A stretch of 58,807 bases of DNA. Origin: Pseudomonas helleri. Lineage in GTDB: Bacteria > Pseudomonadota > Gammaproteobacteria > Pseudomonadales > Pseudomonadaceae. Shown piece after piece: positions 16,390-25,947 of this stretch (position 1 is the stretch's first letter; every line of letters starts with the position of its first letter). A program made the position numbers and the translations under genes. Under the pieces are notes generated by a model. It was given only the letters and a program-made list of their open reading frames with translations, ran no database searches and was not told the DNA's origin. The DNA is taken from positions 1 to 58,807 of the forward strand of contig NZ_WIWC01000031.1 in NCBI RefSeq assembly GCF_009600315.1, written 5' to 3'.

Positions 16390-16479
16390 ATTAAGTAGTT
16401 ACTTCATCAAACCGATGGATCTCTTGTTTCTGCGCGTCCAGCGCTTTGTTCCGCCTGTTTCATGAAGTAACCACTTAAT
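16390..16479. promoter_or_regulatory. Candidate NicS operator pair before nicAB
   Basis: Site 1 at 16390-16407 is ATTAAGTAGTTACTTCAT. Site 2 at 16462-16479 is ATGAAGTAACCACTTAAT, the reverse complement of site 1 with one change. Each contains an inner near-palindrome AAGTA-N2-TACTT. The centres are 72 bp apart and the second lies 48 bp before nicA. Since nicAB in P. putida is repressed by the TetR protein NicS, these are the obvious binding sites, possibly with looping. Confidence 0.7.
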
Positions 16480-16527
16480 AAGATCCGCACAACACAGCGC
16501 GGACATTGCTACCTGGGGAAGCCTTGA

Positions 16528-17016
16528 ATGAGCGATCAAACCCTTGCGCCGCTGCAAACGGTAACACTGGACGTCAACGGCCAGCGCGTCGTCGTCAGTG
16601 CGATGGCCGATACACCGTTATTGCTGATTTTGCGCAACGATTTGCAGCTCAACGGCCCTAAATACGGCTGTGGTCTGGGCGAGTGCGGGGCGTGCACGGT
16701 GATCATCGACGGGGTGGCTGCGCGTTCCTGTGTGTTCCCGCTGTCGGGCGCCGAGGGCCGCACGATTACCACCCTTGAAGGCCTCGGCAATCGCGAGCGG
16801 CTGCACCCGGTTCAGCAAGCTTTTATTGATGAGCAGGCGGCGCAATGCGGCTATTGCATGAACGGCATGATCATGACGGCCAAGGCGCTGCTTGATCGCA
16901 ATCCCGATCCCAGCGAAGAGCAGGTGTTGAACGAACTGTCAGCCAACCTGTGCCGTTGCGGCACCCACATCGAAATTGTTCGAGCGGTCATGCGTGCCGC
17001 CCGTCATAAGCCTTGA
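16528..17016 (+). CDS. nicA: Nicotinate dehydrogenase, FeS subunit
   Basis: A 162-residue small subunit of nicotinate hydroxylase carrying two [2Fe-2S] clusters. The plant-type ferredoxin cluster is CGLGECGACTVIIDG (about 48-62). The second cluster uses CGYCMNGM and CRCGTH near residues 108-147, as in xanthine-dehydrogenase-type small subunits. It passes electrons from the molybdenum site of NicB to the NicB cytochrome domain. nicB starts 5 bp after its stop. Confidence 0.95.
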   Translation: MSDQTLAPLQTVTLDVNGQRVVVSAMADTPLLLILRNDLQLNGPKYGCGLGECGACTVIIDGVAARSCVFPLSGAEGRTITTLEGLGNRERLHPVQQAFIDEQAAQCGYCMNGMIMTAKALLDRNPDPSEEQVLNELSANLCRCGTHIEIVRAVMRAARHKP

Positions 17017-17020
17017 ACGG

Positions 17021-20000
17021 ATGATGACTATGACCCTTACCACGCTCACCCGTGATCAGTTGTTGGCCAAGTCTGGCGTTTTGCTGGTGGTGGACCAGAT
17101 TCAGCCGCCTTCCGGGCCGGTCGCCAAAGGCGGCGTGCCGGTGCTCAAACCCAAGGAGCAGGGGCTGTTTATTGCGGTCAACGATGACGGTCAGGTGTAT
17201 GGCTTTAATGGCCACGTCGATCTGGGCACGGGGATCCGCACCTCGCTGGCGCAAATCGTCGCCGAGGAGCTGGATCTGGTCCTGGATCAGGTGTGCATGG
17301 TGTTGGGTGACACCGACAATGCACCCAATCAGGGCGCAACCATCGCCAGTGCAACGCTGCAAATCACCGCCGTACCTTTGCGCAATGCGGCGGCTGAAGC
17401 ACGGCGTTTTCTGCTGGCTCGGGCAGCACGGCTATGGGGTGTCGAAGCGCAGTCATTGCAGATTGAAAAAGGTGTGGTCAACAGCAGCGATGGCCGGCAG
17501 CTGAGTTTTGCCGAGTTGGTCGCGGGTGAGCAGCACGTAGTGAGCATCAGCGGCGATGCACCGCTCAAGGCCGTGCAGGATTACCGGCTGGTGGGCCAAT
17601 CTTCGGCGCGGGTCGACATTCCTGCCAAAGCCACCGGCGAGTTGACCTACGTGCATGACATGCGCCTGCCCGACATGCTCCACGGTCGGGTGATTCGCCC
17701 GCCCTATGCCGGGCTGGACAGTGGCGACTTTGTCGGTAAAAGCTTGTTGCACGTGGACGAGTCATCCATTGCGCATATTCCCGGCGTGGTCAAAGTGGTG
17801 GTGATCGGTGACTTTGTGGGCGTAGTGGCGCTGCGTGAAGAGCAGGCAGTAAAAGCCGCGCAGGCACTCATCGTGACGTGGAAAGCCTGGAACCAAAAAC
17901 TTCCCGACATGACGGATGTGGAGCAGGCCATTCGCGACAACCCGCGTATCCAGCGCGTTGTGCTGGATAAGGGCAATGTGCAGCAGGCATTGGCTCAGGC
18001 CGCTGAGCGAATGCCTCGCACTTACCTGTGGCCTTATCAGATTCATGGTTCCATCGGCCCGTCCTGCGGGCTGGCGGACTATCAGTCCGCGCACATCCGC
18101 GTATGGTCGGGCACGCAAAACCCGCACTTGTTACGCGCTGATCTGGCCTGGCTGCTGGAGTACCCGGAAGAACAGATCGAAATTATTCGCATGGAAGCGG
18201 CGGGCTGTTATGGGCGCAACTGTGCCGATGACGTGTGTGCCGATGCGGTGTTGTTGTCCCGCGCCGTGGGTTTGCCCGTGCGGGTGCAACTGACCCGTGA
18301 ACAGGAGCATGTGTGGGAGCCCAAAGGTTCGGCACAACTGATGGAAGTGGATGGCGGTCTCAATGCCGATGGTGGGGTCGCGGGCTATGACTTCCAGACC
18401 AGTTATCCCTCCAATGGCGCGCCTACTCTGGCGTTGCTGCTGACCGGGCGGGTCGAGCCGGTGGCGGCGATGTTTGAAATGGGCGATCGGACGTCAATTG
18501 CGCCCTACGATTTTGAGCACATGCGCGTGACCATCAACGACATGGCGCCGATAGTTCGGGCGTCATGGATGCGCGGAGTGTCGGCGTTGCCCAACACCTT
18601 TGCCCACGAGTCCTACATTGATGAGCTGGCGTTTGCTGCCAAGGTCGATCCGGTCGAATACCGCTTGCGCTACTTGCACGATGAACGCGCCGCGGAATTG
18701 GTCAAGGCCACGGCGGCGCGTGCCGGTTGGGAACCGCGCACCGAGCCGATGCAGACCCCCGCGCAGGACACGATCTTGCGCGGCCGGGGTTTCGCGTATG
18801 CGCGCTATATCCACAGTAAATTCCCCGGTTTTGGCGCGGCGTGGGCAGCGTGGGTGGCGGATGTAGCGGTGGACCGGGTCAGCGGCGAAGTCTCAGTGAC
18901 CCGGGTGGTGATTGGCCATGACGCTGGCATGATGGTAAATCCGGCGGGGGTGCAGCATCAGATCCACGGCAATGTGATTCAGGCCACCAGTCGCGTGTTG
19001 AAAGAACGCGTGACCTTTGAAGAGTCGACGGTCAGCAGCAAGGAGTGGGGCGCTTATCCCATTTTGACCTTCAAGCAAGTGCCGAAAATTGATGTGTTGA
19101 TGATGCCGCGTCAGCAGGAACCGCCAATGGGCGCCGGGGAATCGGCCGGTGTGCCCAGTGCGGCGGCCATTGCCAATGCCATTTTCGATGCGACCGGCAT
19201 TCGTTTTCGCGAGCTGCCCATTACCCCCGAGCGGGTGCTGGCGGCGCTCAAACAATCGGAAAGTGACGCCGCTCCAGCGCCTGAAGCGGCTAAGCCCAAG
19301 CGTTCAAAATGGTGGTTTGCGCCGGTGGTGGCAGGGTTCGGTGCGCTGATCGGGATGGCGGCGACGGCGTTGCCGTGGCGGGCAGAAATCGCCCCCATTG
19401 CGCCACCGGCGCTGGGCACCTGGTCGGCCGCCACCCTGGAGCGTGGGCGTTTGCTGGCGGCGGTGGGGGACTGCGCGGTGTGCCACACCACACCGGGCGG
19501 TGCCACCAATGCGGGTGGGCTGGCGATGCAAACGCCTTTTGGCACGCTGTACAGCACTAACATCACCCCCGATCCCGAAACGGGCATTGGCCGGTGGTCA
19601 TACCCGGCGTTCGAGCGGGCGATGCGCGAAGGCATCAGCCGCGACGGCAAACATCTGTACCCAGCTTTTCCTTATACCTCTTTCAGAAATATCGACGATG
19701 CCGATCTGCAGGCCCTGTATGCCTACCTGATGTCACAAGCCCCGGTGAGTCAGCCAGCCAAGGCTAACGACATGCAATTCCCGTTCAACCTGCGGCCGCT
19801 GATGGCGGGTTGGAATGCGATCTTTCTGCGCTCGGGGGAGGTCAAGGCGCAGCCCCAGCAAAGCGCGCAATGGAATCGCGGCTCGTATTTGGTCAATGGG
19901 CTGGGCCACTGCGCGGCCTGCCATTCGCCGCGCAATTTCATGGGCGCGCAAAAGGGCGGTCAGGCTTTTTTGGCTGGGGGCACGGTGGATGGCTGGGAGG

Positions 20001-20593
20001 CCCCAGCGCTGAACGGTTTGTCCAAAGCGCCAACGCCGTGGACCGAGGATCAACTGTTCACGTACCTGAGTACGGGCTATTCCGATGCCCACGGGGTTGC
20101 GGCCGGGCCAATGGGGCCGGTGGTCACTGAGCTGGCCAAACTGCCCGACACCGATCGGCGGGCGATGGCGGTGTATCTCGCTTCACTCAGTGGCGAGGCT
20201 CAGGCTGAGCCGGTCGAGACCCCGCAGGTGGCGCAGGCGAGTGCGCAAGCAGTGTCGTTGAGCAACGGCCAGCGAGTGTTCGAGGGGGCGTGTCAGGCCT
20301 GTCACGCCGACGGGGCCGGGCCAACGCTGTTTGGGGTCAGCCCGTCTCTGGCCAATAACAGCAATGTTCACAGCGCGCTGCCTGACAACTTGCTCAAAGT
20401 CATCCTGCAGGGCATTGCGGTACCGGCCACGGCGGACCTGGGCTATATGCCCGCCTTCAAGGACAGCCTGTCGAATCGCCAACTCAGTGAGCTGGCGGCT
20501 TACCTGCGTCAGCGATTCGCCCCGGCTGAACCCGCGTGGCAAGGGTTGGAGCAACGGGTGGCGCACCTGCGGGCCAACCCCGGCACTCACTGA
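17021..20593 (+). CDS. nicB: Nicotinate dehydrogenase, Mo-cytochrome c fusion subunit
   Basis: A 1190-residue catalytic subunit that hydroxylates nicotinate to 6-hydroxynicotinate. Residues about 1-750 form the molybdopterin domains of the xanthine oxidase family (GHVDLGTGIRTSLAQIVAEE, GRNCADDVCADAVLL, PPMGAGESAG). A single membrane helix follows near residue 770 (WWFAPVVAGFGALIGMAATA). Then come three c-type haem sites, CAVCH, CAACH and CQACH. Electrons should leave to the respiratory chain at the membrane. Three in-frame ATGs (17021, 17024, 17030) are possible; the last gives 1187 residues. The stop overlaps convergent nicS by 7 bp. Confidence 0.95.
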   Translation: MMTMTLTTLTRDQLLAKSGVLLVVDQIQPPSGPVAKGGVPVLKPKEQGLFIAVNDDGQVYGFNGHVDLGTGIRTSLAQIVAEELDLVLDQVCMVLGDTDNAPNQGATIASATLQITAVPLRNAAAEARRFLLARAARLWGVEAQSLQIEKGVVNSSDGRQLSFAELVAGEQHVVSISGDAPLKAVQDYRLVGQSSARVDIPAKATGELTYVHDMRLPDMLHGRVIRPPYAGLDSGDFVGKSLLHVDESSIAHIPGVVKVVVIGDFVGVVALREEQAVKAAQALIVTWKAWNQKLPDMTDVEQAIRDNPRIQRVVLDKGNVQQALAQAAERMPRTYLWPYQIHGSIGPSCGLADYQSAHIRVWSGTQNPHLLRADLAWLLEYPEEQIEIIRMEAAGCYGRNCADDVCADAVLLSRAVGLPVRVQLTREQEHVWEPKGSAQLMEVDGGLNADGGVAGYDFQTSYPSNGAPTLALLLTGRVEPVAAMFEMGDRTSIAPYDFEHMRVTINDMAPIVRASWMRGVSALPNTFAHESYIDELAFAAKVDPVEYRLRYLHDERAAELVKATAARAGWEPRTEPMQTPAQDTILRGRGFAYARYIHSKFPGFGAAWAAWVADVAVDRVSGEVSVTRVVIGHDAGMMVNPAGVQHQIHGNVIQATSRVLKERVTFEESTVSSKEWGAYPILTFKQVPKIDVLMMPRQQEPPMGAGESAGVPSAAAIANAIFDATGIRFRELPITPERVLAALKQSESDAAPAPEAAKPKRSKWWFAPVVAGFGALIGMAATALPWRAEIAPIAPPALGTWSAATLERGRLLAAVGDCAVCHTTPGGATNAGGLAMQTPFGTLYSTNITPDPETGIGRWSYPAFERAMREGISRDGKHLYPAFPYTSFRNIDDADLQALYAYLMSQAPVSQPAKANDMQFPFNLRPLMAGWNAIFLRSGEVKAQPQQSAQWNRGSYLVNGLGHCAACHSPRNFMGAQKGGQAFLAGGTVDGWEAPALNGLSKAPTPWTEDQLFTYLSTGYSDAHGVAAGPMGPVVTELAKLPDTDRRAMAVYLASLSGEAQAEPVETPQVAQASAQAVSLSNGQRVFEGACQACHADGAGPTLFGVSPSLANNSNVHSALPDNLLKVILQGIAVPATADLGYMPAFKDSLSNRQLSELAAYLRQRFAPAEPAWQGLEQRVAHLRANPGTH

Positions 20594-21246
20594 TCGGCGG
20601 TGGCTGCAGGCAGCGCCATGACACCGCGTATCACCAGATCGCTGATAAACGCCAGCCAGTCCTGCTGCTGGCCCGGATCAGCGAGGTTCTGGCCCAGAAA
20701 TGAGGAGAGCGTGTGCTGGTTGGAGTTATAGAAGTAGCACAGCGAGGCGATCATCAAGTAGACGTGATTGATGTCGACGTCTTGACGAAAAAGGCCTTGC
20801 TGCTGGCCTGCCTCGATAATCGGCTGGATCACCCCGACAGTGGTCGCCGAAAGTCGGCTCAGCTCGCGCGATTGCTGGGCGTGCTTGCCTTTGTGCAGAT
20901 TTTCGATGGTCAGAATGGCCACGAACTCGGGATGAGCCACGTAGTAATCCCAAAAGAACCCGACCTGTTGGCGCAAGGCTTCCACCGGTTGGCTCAAGTC
21001 CGGGCGGCGCACGCTTTCGGCTTGATTGAAGGCTTCGTAGGTGTGTTCCAGCACCTGAACAAACAGATTTTCCTTGCTGGCGAAGTAGTAATAAATCATC
21101 CGGTCGTTGGACTCGGCTTCTTTGGAAATTTGCTCGATACGCCCGCCGGCATAGCCGTCGCGGGCGAACACGGTGATGGCGGCCTTGAGAATGCGCGCCT
21201 TGGTCTGATCGGCCTGATGAGCGCGGACACCGGTTTTTTTGTTCAC
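20587..21246 (-). CDS. nicS: TetR family repressor NicS
   Basis: A 219-residue TetR repressor. The helix-turn-helix lies in ILKAAITVFARDGYAGGRIEQISKEAESNDRMIYYYFASKENLF. The frame stays open upstream to 21426, but that part is serine/threonine-rich and unlike the family. The GTG at 21246 has AAGGA at the right distance. NicS represses nicAB in P. putida and responds to nicotinate and 6-hydroxynicotinate. It faces nicB tail to tail and is divergent from the XdhC-type gene, 97 bp apart. Confidence 0.88.
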   Translation of the reverse strand: MNKKTGVRAHQADQTKARILKAAITVFARDGYAGGRIEQISKEAESNDRMIYYYFASKENLFVQVLEHTYEAFNQAESVRRPDLSQPVEALRQQVGFFWDYYVAHPEFVAILTIENLHKGKHAQQSRELSRLSATTVGVIQPIIEAGQQQGLFRQDVDINHVYLMIASLCYFYNSNQHTLSSFLGQNLADPGQQQDWLAFISDLVIRGVMALPAATADQ

Positions 21247-21343
21247 GCTGTTGTCCTTCACGGTTACGCGTAGCGCGGTGGATGACGGAAAAACTGCCGT
21301 CGATGGTACGGCAATTCTCTGAAAAACGTTGGGAGCGGCGGCG

Positions 21344-22543
21344 ATGAGTGACCTGTGTGGCGTACTCGATGCACTGGACGAGGCCGACAGTAACAAGGAC
21401 GAGGTGGTACTGGCCACCGTGGTCAAGGTCGAAGGCTCCGCCTATCGCAGGCCCGGCGCGCGGATGGTGATACCGCGTCTGGGGCGCGCCGTGGGAACAG
21501 TGAGCGGCGGTTGCCTTGAGCGCGAACTGGTGCAAAAAGCCTGGTGGCTGACCGCCTCGGGCGCGCCGGTCATCCGCTGTTACAGCACTGCTGACCGCGA
21601 CGATGAAGAGGACGACGACGAAGGCGCGGCGTTGACGTTTGGACTGGGCTGTAATGGTACGGTGCATGTGCTGCTTGAGCGGTACACGCCGGGCCAGCCC
21701 TCAGTACTTTACGCGCTGCTGCAAGGCGTCCGAACCAGCGGCCAGTCTGCCGCGTTGGCCACTGTGCTGTCGGCGGGTGAACTTAGCGGCCTCAGTGTCG
21801 GAGCGCGACTGGGGCAGACTGCTGAGTCCCGGCTGTGCGAAGGCTTTGAGGGGCATGCATTGCGCAGCAGCGTTGAGGCTGATCTGTTCGCCACCCTTGA
21901 ACGCAAAAAATCGTCGCACATGACCTACGCCAGTGGCCCGCAGGCCGTTGAAGTCTTGCTGGAATACATCGCCCCACAGCGGCGACTGGTGATTTTCGGG
22001 GCGGGCGATGATGCTCAGCCCGTAGTGCGTTTCGCCACCGAGCTGGGCTGGGAGGTGACGGTGGTGGACGGGCGCGCCCACTTTGCCCGCGCTGAACGTT
22101 TTCCGGGTGCCCGTCAGGTGTTGGCAACCTCGATTGAGCGGCCCTTTGCGCTGCATTCAAAGATTGACGGTGCCGCGGTGGTGATCATGACCCACAGCTA
22201 TCGACAGGACCGCCACTGGCTCAAGCAGGTGCTGGCGTGTGCGCCAGCCTATGTCGGGCAGTTGGGCCCCAAGGAGCGAACCGAGCGGTTGCTGGATGAC
22301 ATCAAAGGCGCGGCTGATGTCGCGACCCTGAGGGCACACGTTCACTACCCCATGGGCCTGGATCTGGGCGGCGATACCCCACAGAGCGTCGCGCTATCCA
22401 TCGTCAGCGAAATCAGCGCCTGCCTGAATCAGCGCCAGGGCGGGATGCTGCGCTATCGTACTCGCACGATTCATGACGCCACAGAGGTGCGCCACACTGC
22501 CCTGATTGAACCGCTGGCAGACGTAAGGCGGGTCGGGAATTAA
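21344..22543 (+). CDS. XdhC/CoxI family molybdenum cofactor maturation protein
   Basis: A 399-residue protein of the XdhC family, which binds and sulfurates molybdenum cofactor and delivers it to xanthine-dehydrogenase-type enzymes. The N-terminal XdhC domain shows VKVEGSAYRRPGARMVI and GTVSGGCLERELVQKAW with the conserved Cys. The C-terminal Rossmann domain shows LVIFGAGDDAQPVVRFA. GGGAG is 8 bases before the ATG at 21344. Beside nicAB, the natural client is NicB. An unusual acidic insert DRDDEEDDDEGA lies near residue 90. Confidence 0.88.
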   Translation: MSDLCGVLDALDEADSNKDEVVLATVVKVEGSAYRRPGARMVIPRLGRAVGTVSGGCLERELVQKAWWLTASGAPVIRCYSTADRDDEEDDDEGAALTFGLGCNGTVHVLLERYTPGQPSVLYALLQGVRTSGQSAALATVLSAGELSGLSVGARLGQTAESRLCEGFEGHALRSSVEADLFATLERKKSSHMTYASGPQAVEVLLEYIAPQRRLVIFGAGDDAQPVVRFATELGWEVTVVDGRAHFARAERFPGARQVLATSIERPFALHSKIDGAAVVIMTHSYRQDRHWLKQVLACAPAYVGQLGPKERTERLLDDIKGAADVATLRAHVHYPMGLDLGGDTPQSVALSIVSEISACLNQRQGGMLRYRTRTIHDATEVRHTALIEPLADVRRVGN

Positions 22544-22645
22544 TCAAAGAAAGGCAGGAGAGGGAAGGGCGGTGCGCCAGAACACGGAATGCATGGCTAT
22601 AATCGCGGCACATTCAATTCCTGCCCACAGACTGTCGAGACCTTT

Positions 22646-23155
22646 ATGACTATCTCTCTGTACGCTGCTTCTGTTCCTGTGTTCAAGCAAATGCTCAACG
22701 CCCTGAGCGGTGTGCTGACCAAGGCCGAAGCGCACGCGACGGCCAAAAACATCGAGCCAAGCGTATTTCTGCAAGCGCGTCTGGCGCCGGACATGTTCCC
22801 GCTGGTGCGTCAGGTACAAATCGCGGTTGATTTTGCCAAGGGTGTTTCGGGGCGTCTGGCTGAAATCGAACTGCCGAAGTACGACGACAGCGAAGTGACC
22901 TTTGCCGATCTGCAAGCGCTGATCAGCAAGGTGCTGGCCTTTGTCGATGCCATCAAGCCCGAGCAAATCGACGGCAAGGAAGGTATCGAAATCATCACGC
23001 GTCAGGGCACGCCGAAAGAAAAACGCTTCACTGGCCAGTCGTACTTGCTGACCTACGGCCTGCCGCAGTTCTTCTTCCACGTGACCACGGCTTACGCGAT
23101 TCTGCGCCACAACGGCGTCGAAATCGGCAAGCGTGACTACATGGGTGCGTTCTGA
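22646..23155 (+). CDS. DUF1993 family protein
   Basis: A 169-residue cytoplasmic protein of the DUF1993 family (four-helix, DinB-like fold). It starts MTISLYAASVPVFKQMLNAL and has the conserved late motif QSYLLTYGLPQFFFHVTTAYAILRHNGV. Histidines such as in FFFHVTTAY could bind metal as in DinB relatives, but no activity is known. An in-frame upstream ATG at 22589 gives a poor N-terminus; the ATG at 22646 fits the family start. Confidence 0.85.
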   Translation: MTISLYAASVPVFKQMLNALSGVLTKAEAHATAKNIEPSVFLQARLAPDMFPLVRQVQIAVDFAKGVSGRLAEIELPKYDDSEVTFADLQALISKVLAFVDAIKPEQIDGKEGIEIITRQGTPKEKRFTGQSYLLTYGLPQFFFHVTTAYAILRHNGVEIGKRDYMGAF

Positions 23156-23168
23156 TTTAGTGCGCAAT

Positions 23169-23199
23169 GGCGGGCGAGGTACGGCGTACCTCGCCCGCC
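23169..23199. terminator. Perfect 14-bp hairpin between convergent genes
   Basis: GGCGGGCGAGGTAC (23169-23182) and its exact complement (23186-23199) flank a 3-base loop. There is no T-run on either side. It lies 13 bp after the DUF1993 gene and 9 bp before the sstT stop, so it probably stabilises or ends both messages. Confidence 0.6.
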
Positions 23200-23208
23200 G
23201 CTACAGCC

Positions 23209-24429
23209 TCAGTTACGTTCTTCTTTGGCCAGACAGGCCGCAGCGGTAAACAGAACGTCGGTGGAGGAGTTGAGCGCGGTCTCGGCCGAGTCCTGCAAGA
23301 TACCGATGATGAAACCCACCGCGACCACTTGCATGGCAATCTCGCTCGGGATGCCGAACAGGCTGCACGCCAGCGGGATCAACAGCAACGAGCCTCCCGC
23401 CACACCCGATGCGCCACAGGCGCAAATAGCCGCCACTACGCTGAGCAAAATGGCGGTTGGAATATCGACCGAAATCCCTAGTGTATGCACGGCTGCCAAG
23501 CTCAATACCGTAATGGTGATAGCCGCGCCGGCCATATTGATGGTGGCACCCAGCGGGATCGACACCGAGTAGGTGTCTTCATGCAGGCCCAGACGTTCGC
23601 TTAACGCCATGTTGACGGGAATGTTGGCGGCTGAGCTGCGGGTAAAGAATGCGGTGATTCCGCTTTCACGCAGGCACAGAAACACCAGCGGGAACGGGTT
23701 GCGACGCAACTTCCAGAACACGATGAGCGGGTTGACCACCAGCGCCACAAACAGCATGCAGCCAATCAACACCACCAGCAGGTGCAAGTAGCCGAGCAGG
23801 GCGCCGAAGCCTGAACTGGCGAGGGTCGATGCCACCAGACCAAAAATGCCCACGGGTGCAAAACGGATGATCACCCGCACGATCAAGGTGATGCCGTTGG
23901 ACAGGTCATTAAGCACGGTGCGAGTGGTGTCACCGGCATGGCGAATGGCAATGCCGATACCGATCGCCCAGGCCAGAATGCCGATAAAGTTGGCATTCAT
24001 CAGGGCGCTGACCGGGTTATCCACCACGCTCAACAGCAGGCTCTGCAACACTTCGCCAATCCCGCCGGGGGCGGAAATGGTGACGTTTTCAGTGGTCAGC
24101 ACCAGATGCGACGGGAACATCATGCTGGCGATTACCGCCACAACGGCTGCGGCAAAGGTGCCGAACAGGTAAAGCACCAGAATGGGCCGTATATGGGTTT
24201 CCTGACCGTGCTTATGGTTGGCAATCGAGGCCATGACCAGCACAAACACCAGAATGGGGGCCACTGCCTTCAGGGCGCTGACGAACAGTTTGCCGATAAA
24301 GGCCACCGACAGCGCCGCCGCCGGTGCCAGCCAAGCCAAAACAATGCCGGCGATCAGGCCGATCACGATCTGGGTGACCAGACTGGTACGCGTCAGCTTT
24401 TGCAGCAGGGTAGGTGCAACGTCACTCAT
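23209..24429 (-). CDS. sstT: Serine/threonine:Na+ symporter
   Basis: A 406-residue inner-membrane dicarboxylate/amino acid:cation symporter (DAACS family). It imports L-serine and L-threonine with sodium. Landmarks are FTRSSAANIPVNMALSERLG (the serine-rich re-entrant loop), GATINMAGAAITITVL and GILQDSAETALNSSTDV. The frame is open to 24588, but the ATG at 24429 (MSDVAPTLLQKL) matches the family length. The ribosome site is weak (AGAG). Confidence 0.92.
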   Translation of the reverse strand: MSDVAPTLLQKLTRTSLVTQIVIGLIAGIVLAWLAPAAALSVAFIGKLFVSALKAVAPILVFVLVMASIANHKHGQETHIRPILVLYLFGTFAAAVVAVIASMMFPSHLVLTTENVTISAPGGIGEVLQSLLLSVVDNPVSALMNANFIGILAWAIGIGIAIRHAGDTTRTVLNDLSNGITLIVRVIIRFAPVGIFGLVASTLASSGFGALLGYLHLLVVLIGCMLFVALVVNPLIVFWKLRRNPFPLVFLCLRESGITAFFTRSSAANIPVNMALSERLGLHEDTYSVSIPLGATINMAGAAITITVLSLAAVHTLGISVDIPTAILLSVVAAICACGASGVAGGSLLLIPLACSLFGIPSEIAMQVVAVGFIIGILQDSAETALNSSTDVLFTAAACLAKEERN

Positions 24430-24790
24430 AGGGGCATCTCTAGTTGTTTTGAATAGCGCATGGCAATACCTCAGGTGACCAGCAAAGTGAGCAGGCTGAT
24501 GCACGCGGATAGTAAGAAAAAACGTTTTGAGTAAAGCAGAGTCAGCGGCCGAGCATAGTCGTGTGCGCTGAGCGCGTCTGTGTGGCAACGTTCAGGTTTG
24601 GGTGCGGACTTTAACATAGTGATGTAGGGGCATTCCTACGGACGGACAATCTGTCACGCCAGCCATCGATCTTCCCTGATGCGCAGGTTCCTGCGTCGAA
24701 GCATTCTGTTACTATTACGCCCATCCATTCTTATCTTCGTCAGCGAGCACAATTTGGCCTTCGCTGGCAGCGCCGTTTCTGGAGTTATTC
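24430..24790. other. Intergenic region sstT / MFS pseudogene
   Basis: 361 bases between divergent genes. It must hold both promoters. I see no RNA gene, operator-quality repeat or small protein with a good ribosome site. Confidence 0.4.
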
Positions 24791-25947
24791 ATGCTGTTGC
24801 CTATCCTGCTGCTGTCTGCGGCCGGTTTTACTGTGCTCACCACAGAGTTCATCATCGTCGGCCTGCTGCCCGCGATTGCCCGCGACCTGGAGGTCAGCGT
24901 GCCCCAGGCGGGTTTGCTGGTGACGTTGTTTGCTTTTACCGTGGCAGCATTGGGGCCGTTTCTGACAGCCTACTTCGCGCGCTTTCCGCGCAAGCCTCTG
25001 TTTATCGCGATTTTGCTGATGTTTGCGTTCGCCAATACCGTGGCCGCACTGGCCCCGAATATTTGGGTCATGGCCTTCGCGCGGTTGCTGCCGGCATTGG
25101 GTTTGCCGGTGTTCTGGGCCTTGGCCAGCGAAACGGCGGTGGACATCGTAGGCCCCGAGTATGCGGGACGGGCGATTGCCAAAATCGGTTTCGGCATTGT
25201 CTGTGCGACGGTCTTTGGTATCCCGGTCGGTACCTTGATTTCTGATGCGTGGGGCTGGCGCAGTGCGTTCGGCATTCTGGCCGTGGTCGCGCTGGCCAAG
25301 GCCCTGCTGTTGTGGGTGTATTTGCCCGCCACTCAGGTGGTCAAAGCGCACGTGACTTTGCGCTCACAGTTTGGCCTGCTGCGCAGTCCGCTGATGATGG
25401 GGCATATCGTGCTTTCAGTATTGGTGTTCAGCGGCATGTTTACCGCTTACACCTACTTGGCTGACATTCTTGAGCGGCTGGCGGGTTTCGACGGCAACGT
25501 GGTGGGGTGGTGCTTGATGGGCTTTGGTGCGGTCGGCCTGATTGGCAACTCGCTGGGCGGGCGCATGGTCGACCGTCATCCGCTGATCGCTTCTATGGTG
25601 TTTGCGCTTTCCTGATCGGCGGCATGGTCGCGCTGGTGCCGAGCATTCAGTCAACGTTGGGGCTGGCGGCCGCGTTGGCCGTGTGGGGGATTACCCAGTC
25701 GGCCCTGTTTCTGGTCAGTCATGTGCGCTTGATGAAAGTCGCCCCGCATGCGCCTGCCTTTGCGGCGTCGCTGAACATTGCCGGAGCTAACTTTGGCATT
25801 GGCCTGGGCGCGATGGTCGGCGGGCGCGTGATCGACAGCTACGGTTTGGGCAATCTGGGCTTCGCCGCTGCGGGCTTCATTGTGGTGTCGATTGTGCTCG
25901 CGTTATGGCTGATGACGGCAAAACCTCACGCCGCAGCCTGCGCTTAA
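24791..25947 (+). pseudogene. MFS efflux transporter (DHA1/AraJ-like), frameshifted
   Basis: The first 274 codons encode MLLPILLLSAAGFTVLTTEF... up to a TGA at 25613-25615. The family sequence then continues in the -1 frame (FLIGGMVALVPSIQSTLG...) to 25947. One missing base in GCGCTTTCCTG at about 25605-25611 (a T in the TTT run) explains the break. Restored, the protein has about 385 residues and 12 helices, with FARFPRK after helix 2. It could be a real mutation or a homopolymer sequencing error. Its end overlaps nhaR by 4 bp. Confidence 0.85.

Noticed and set aside
21247..21426. 60-residue N-terminal extension of NicS
   Set aside because: Ser/Thr-rich and unlike TetR proteins; the GTG at 21246 has a good ribosome site and gives the normal length.
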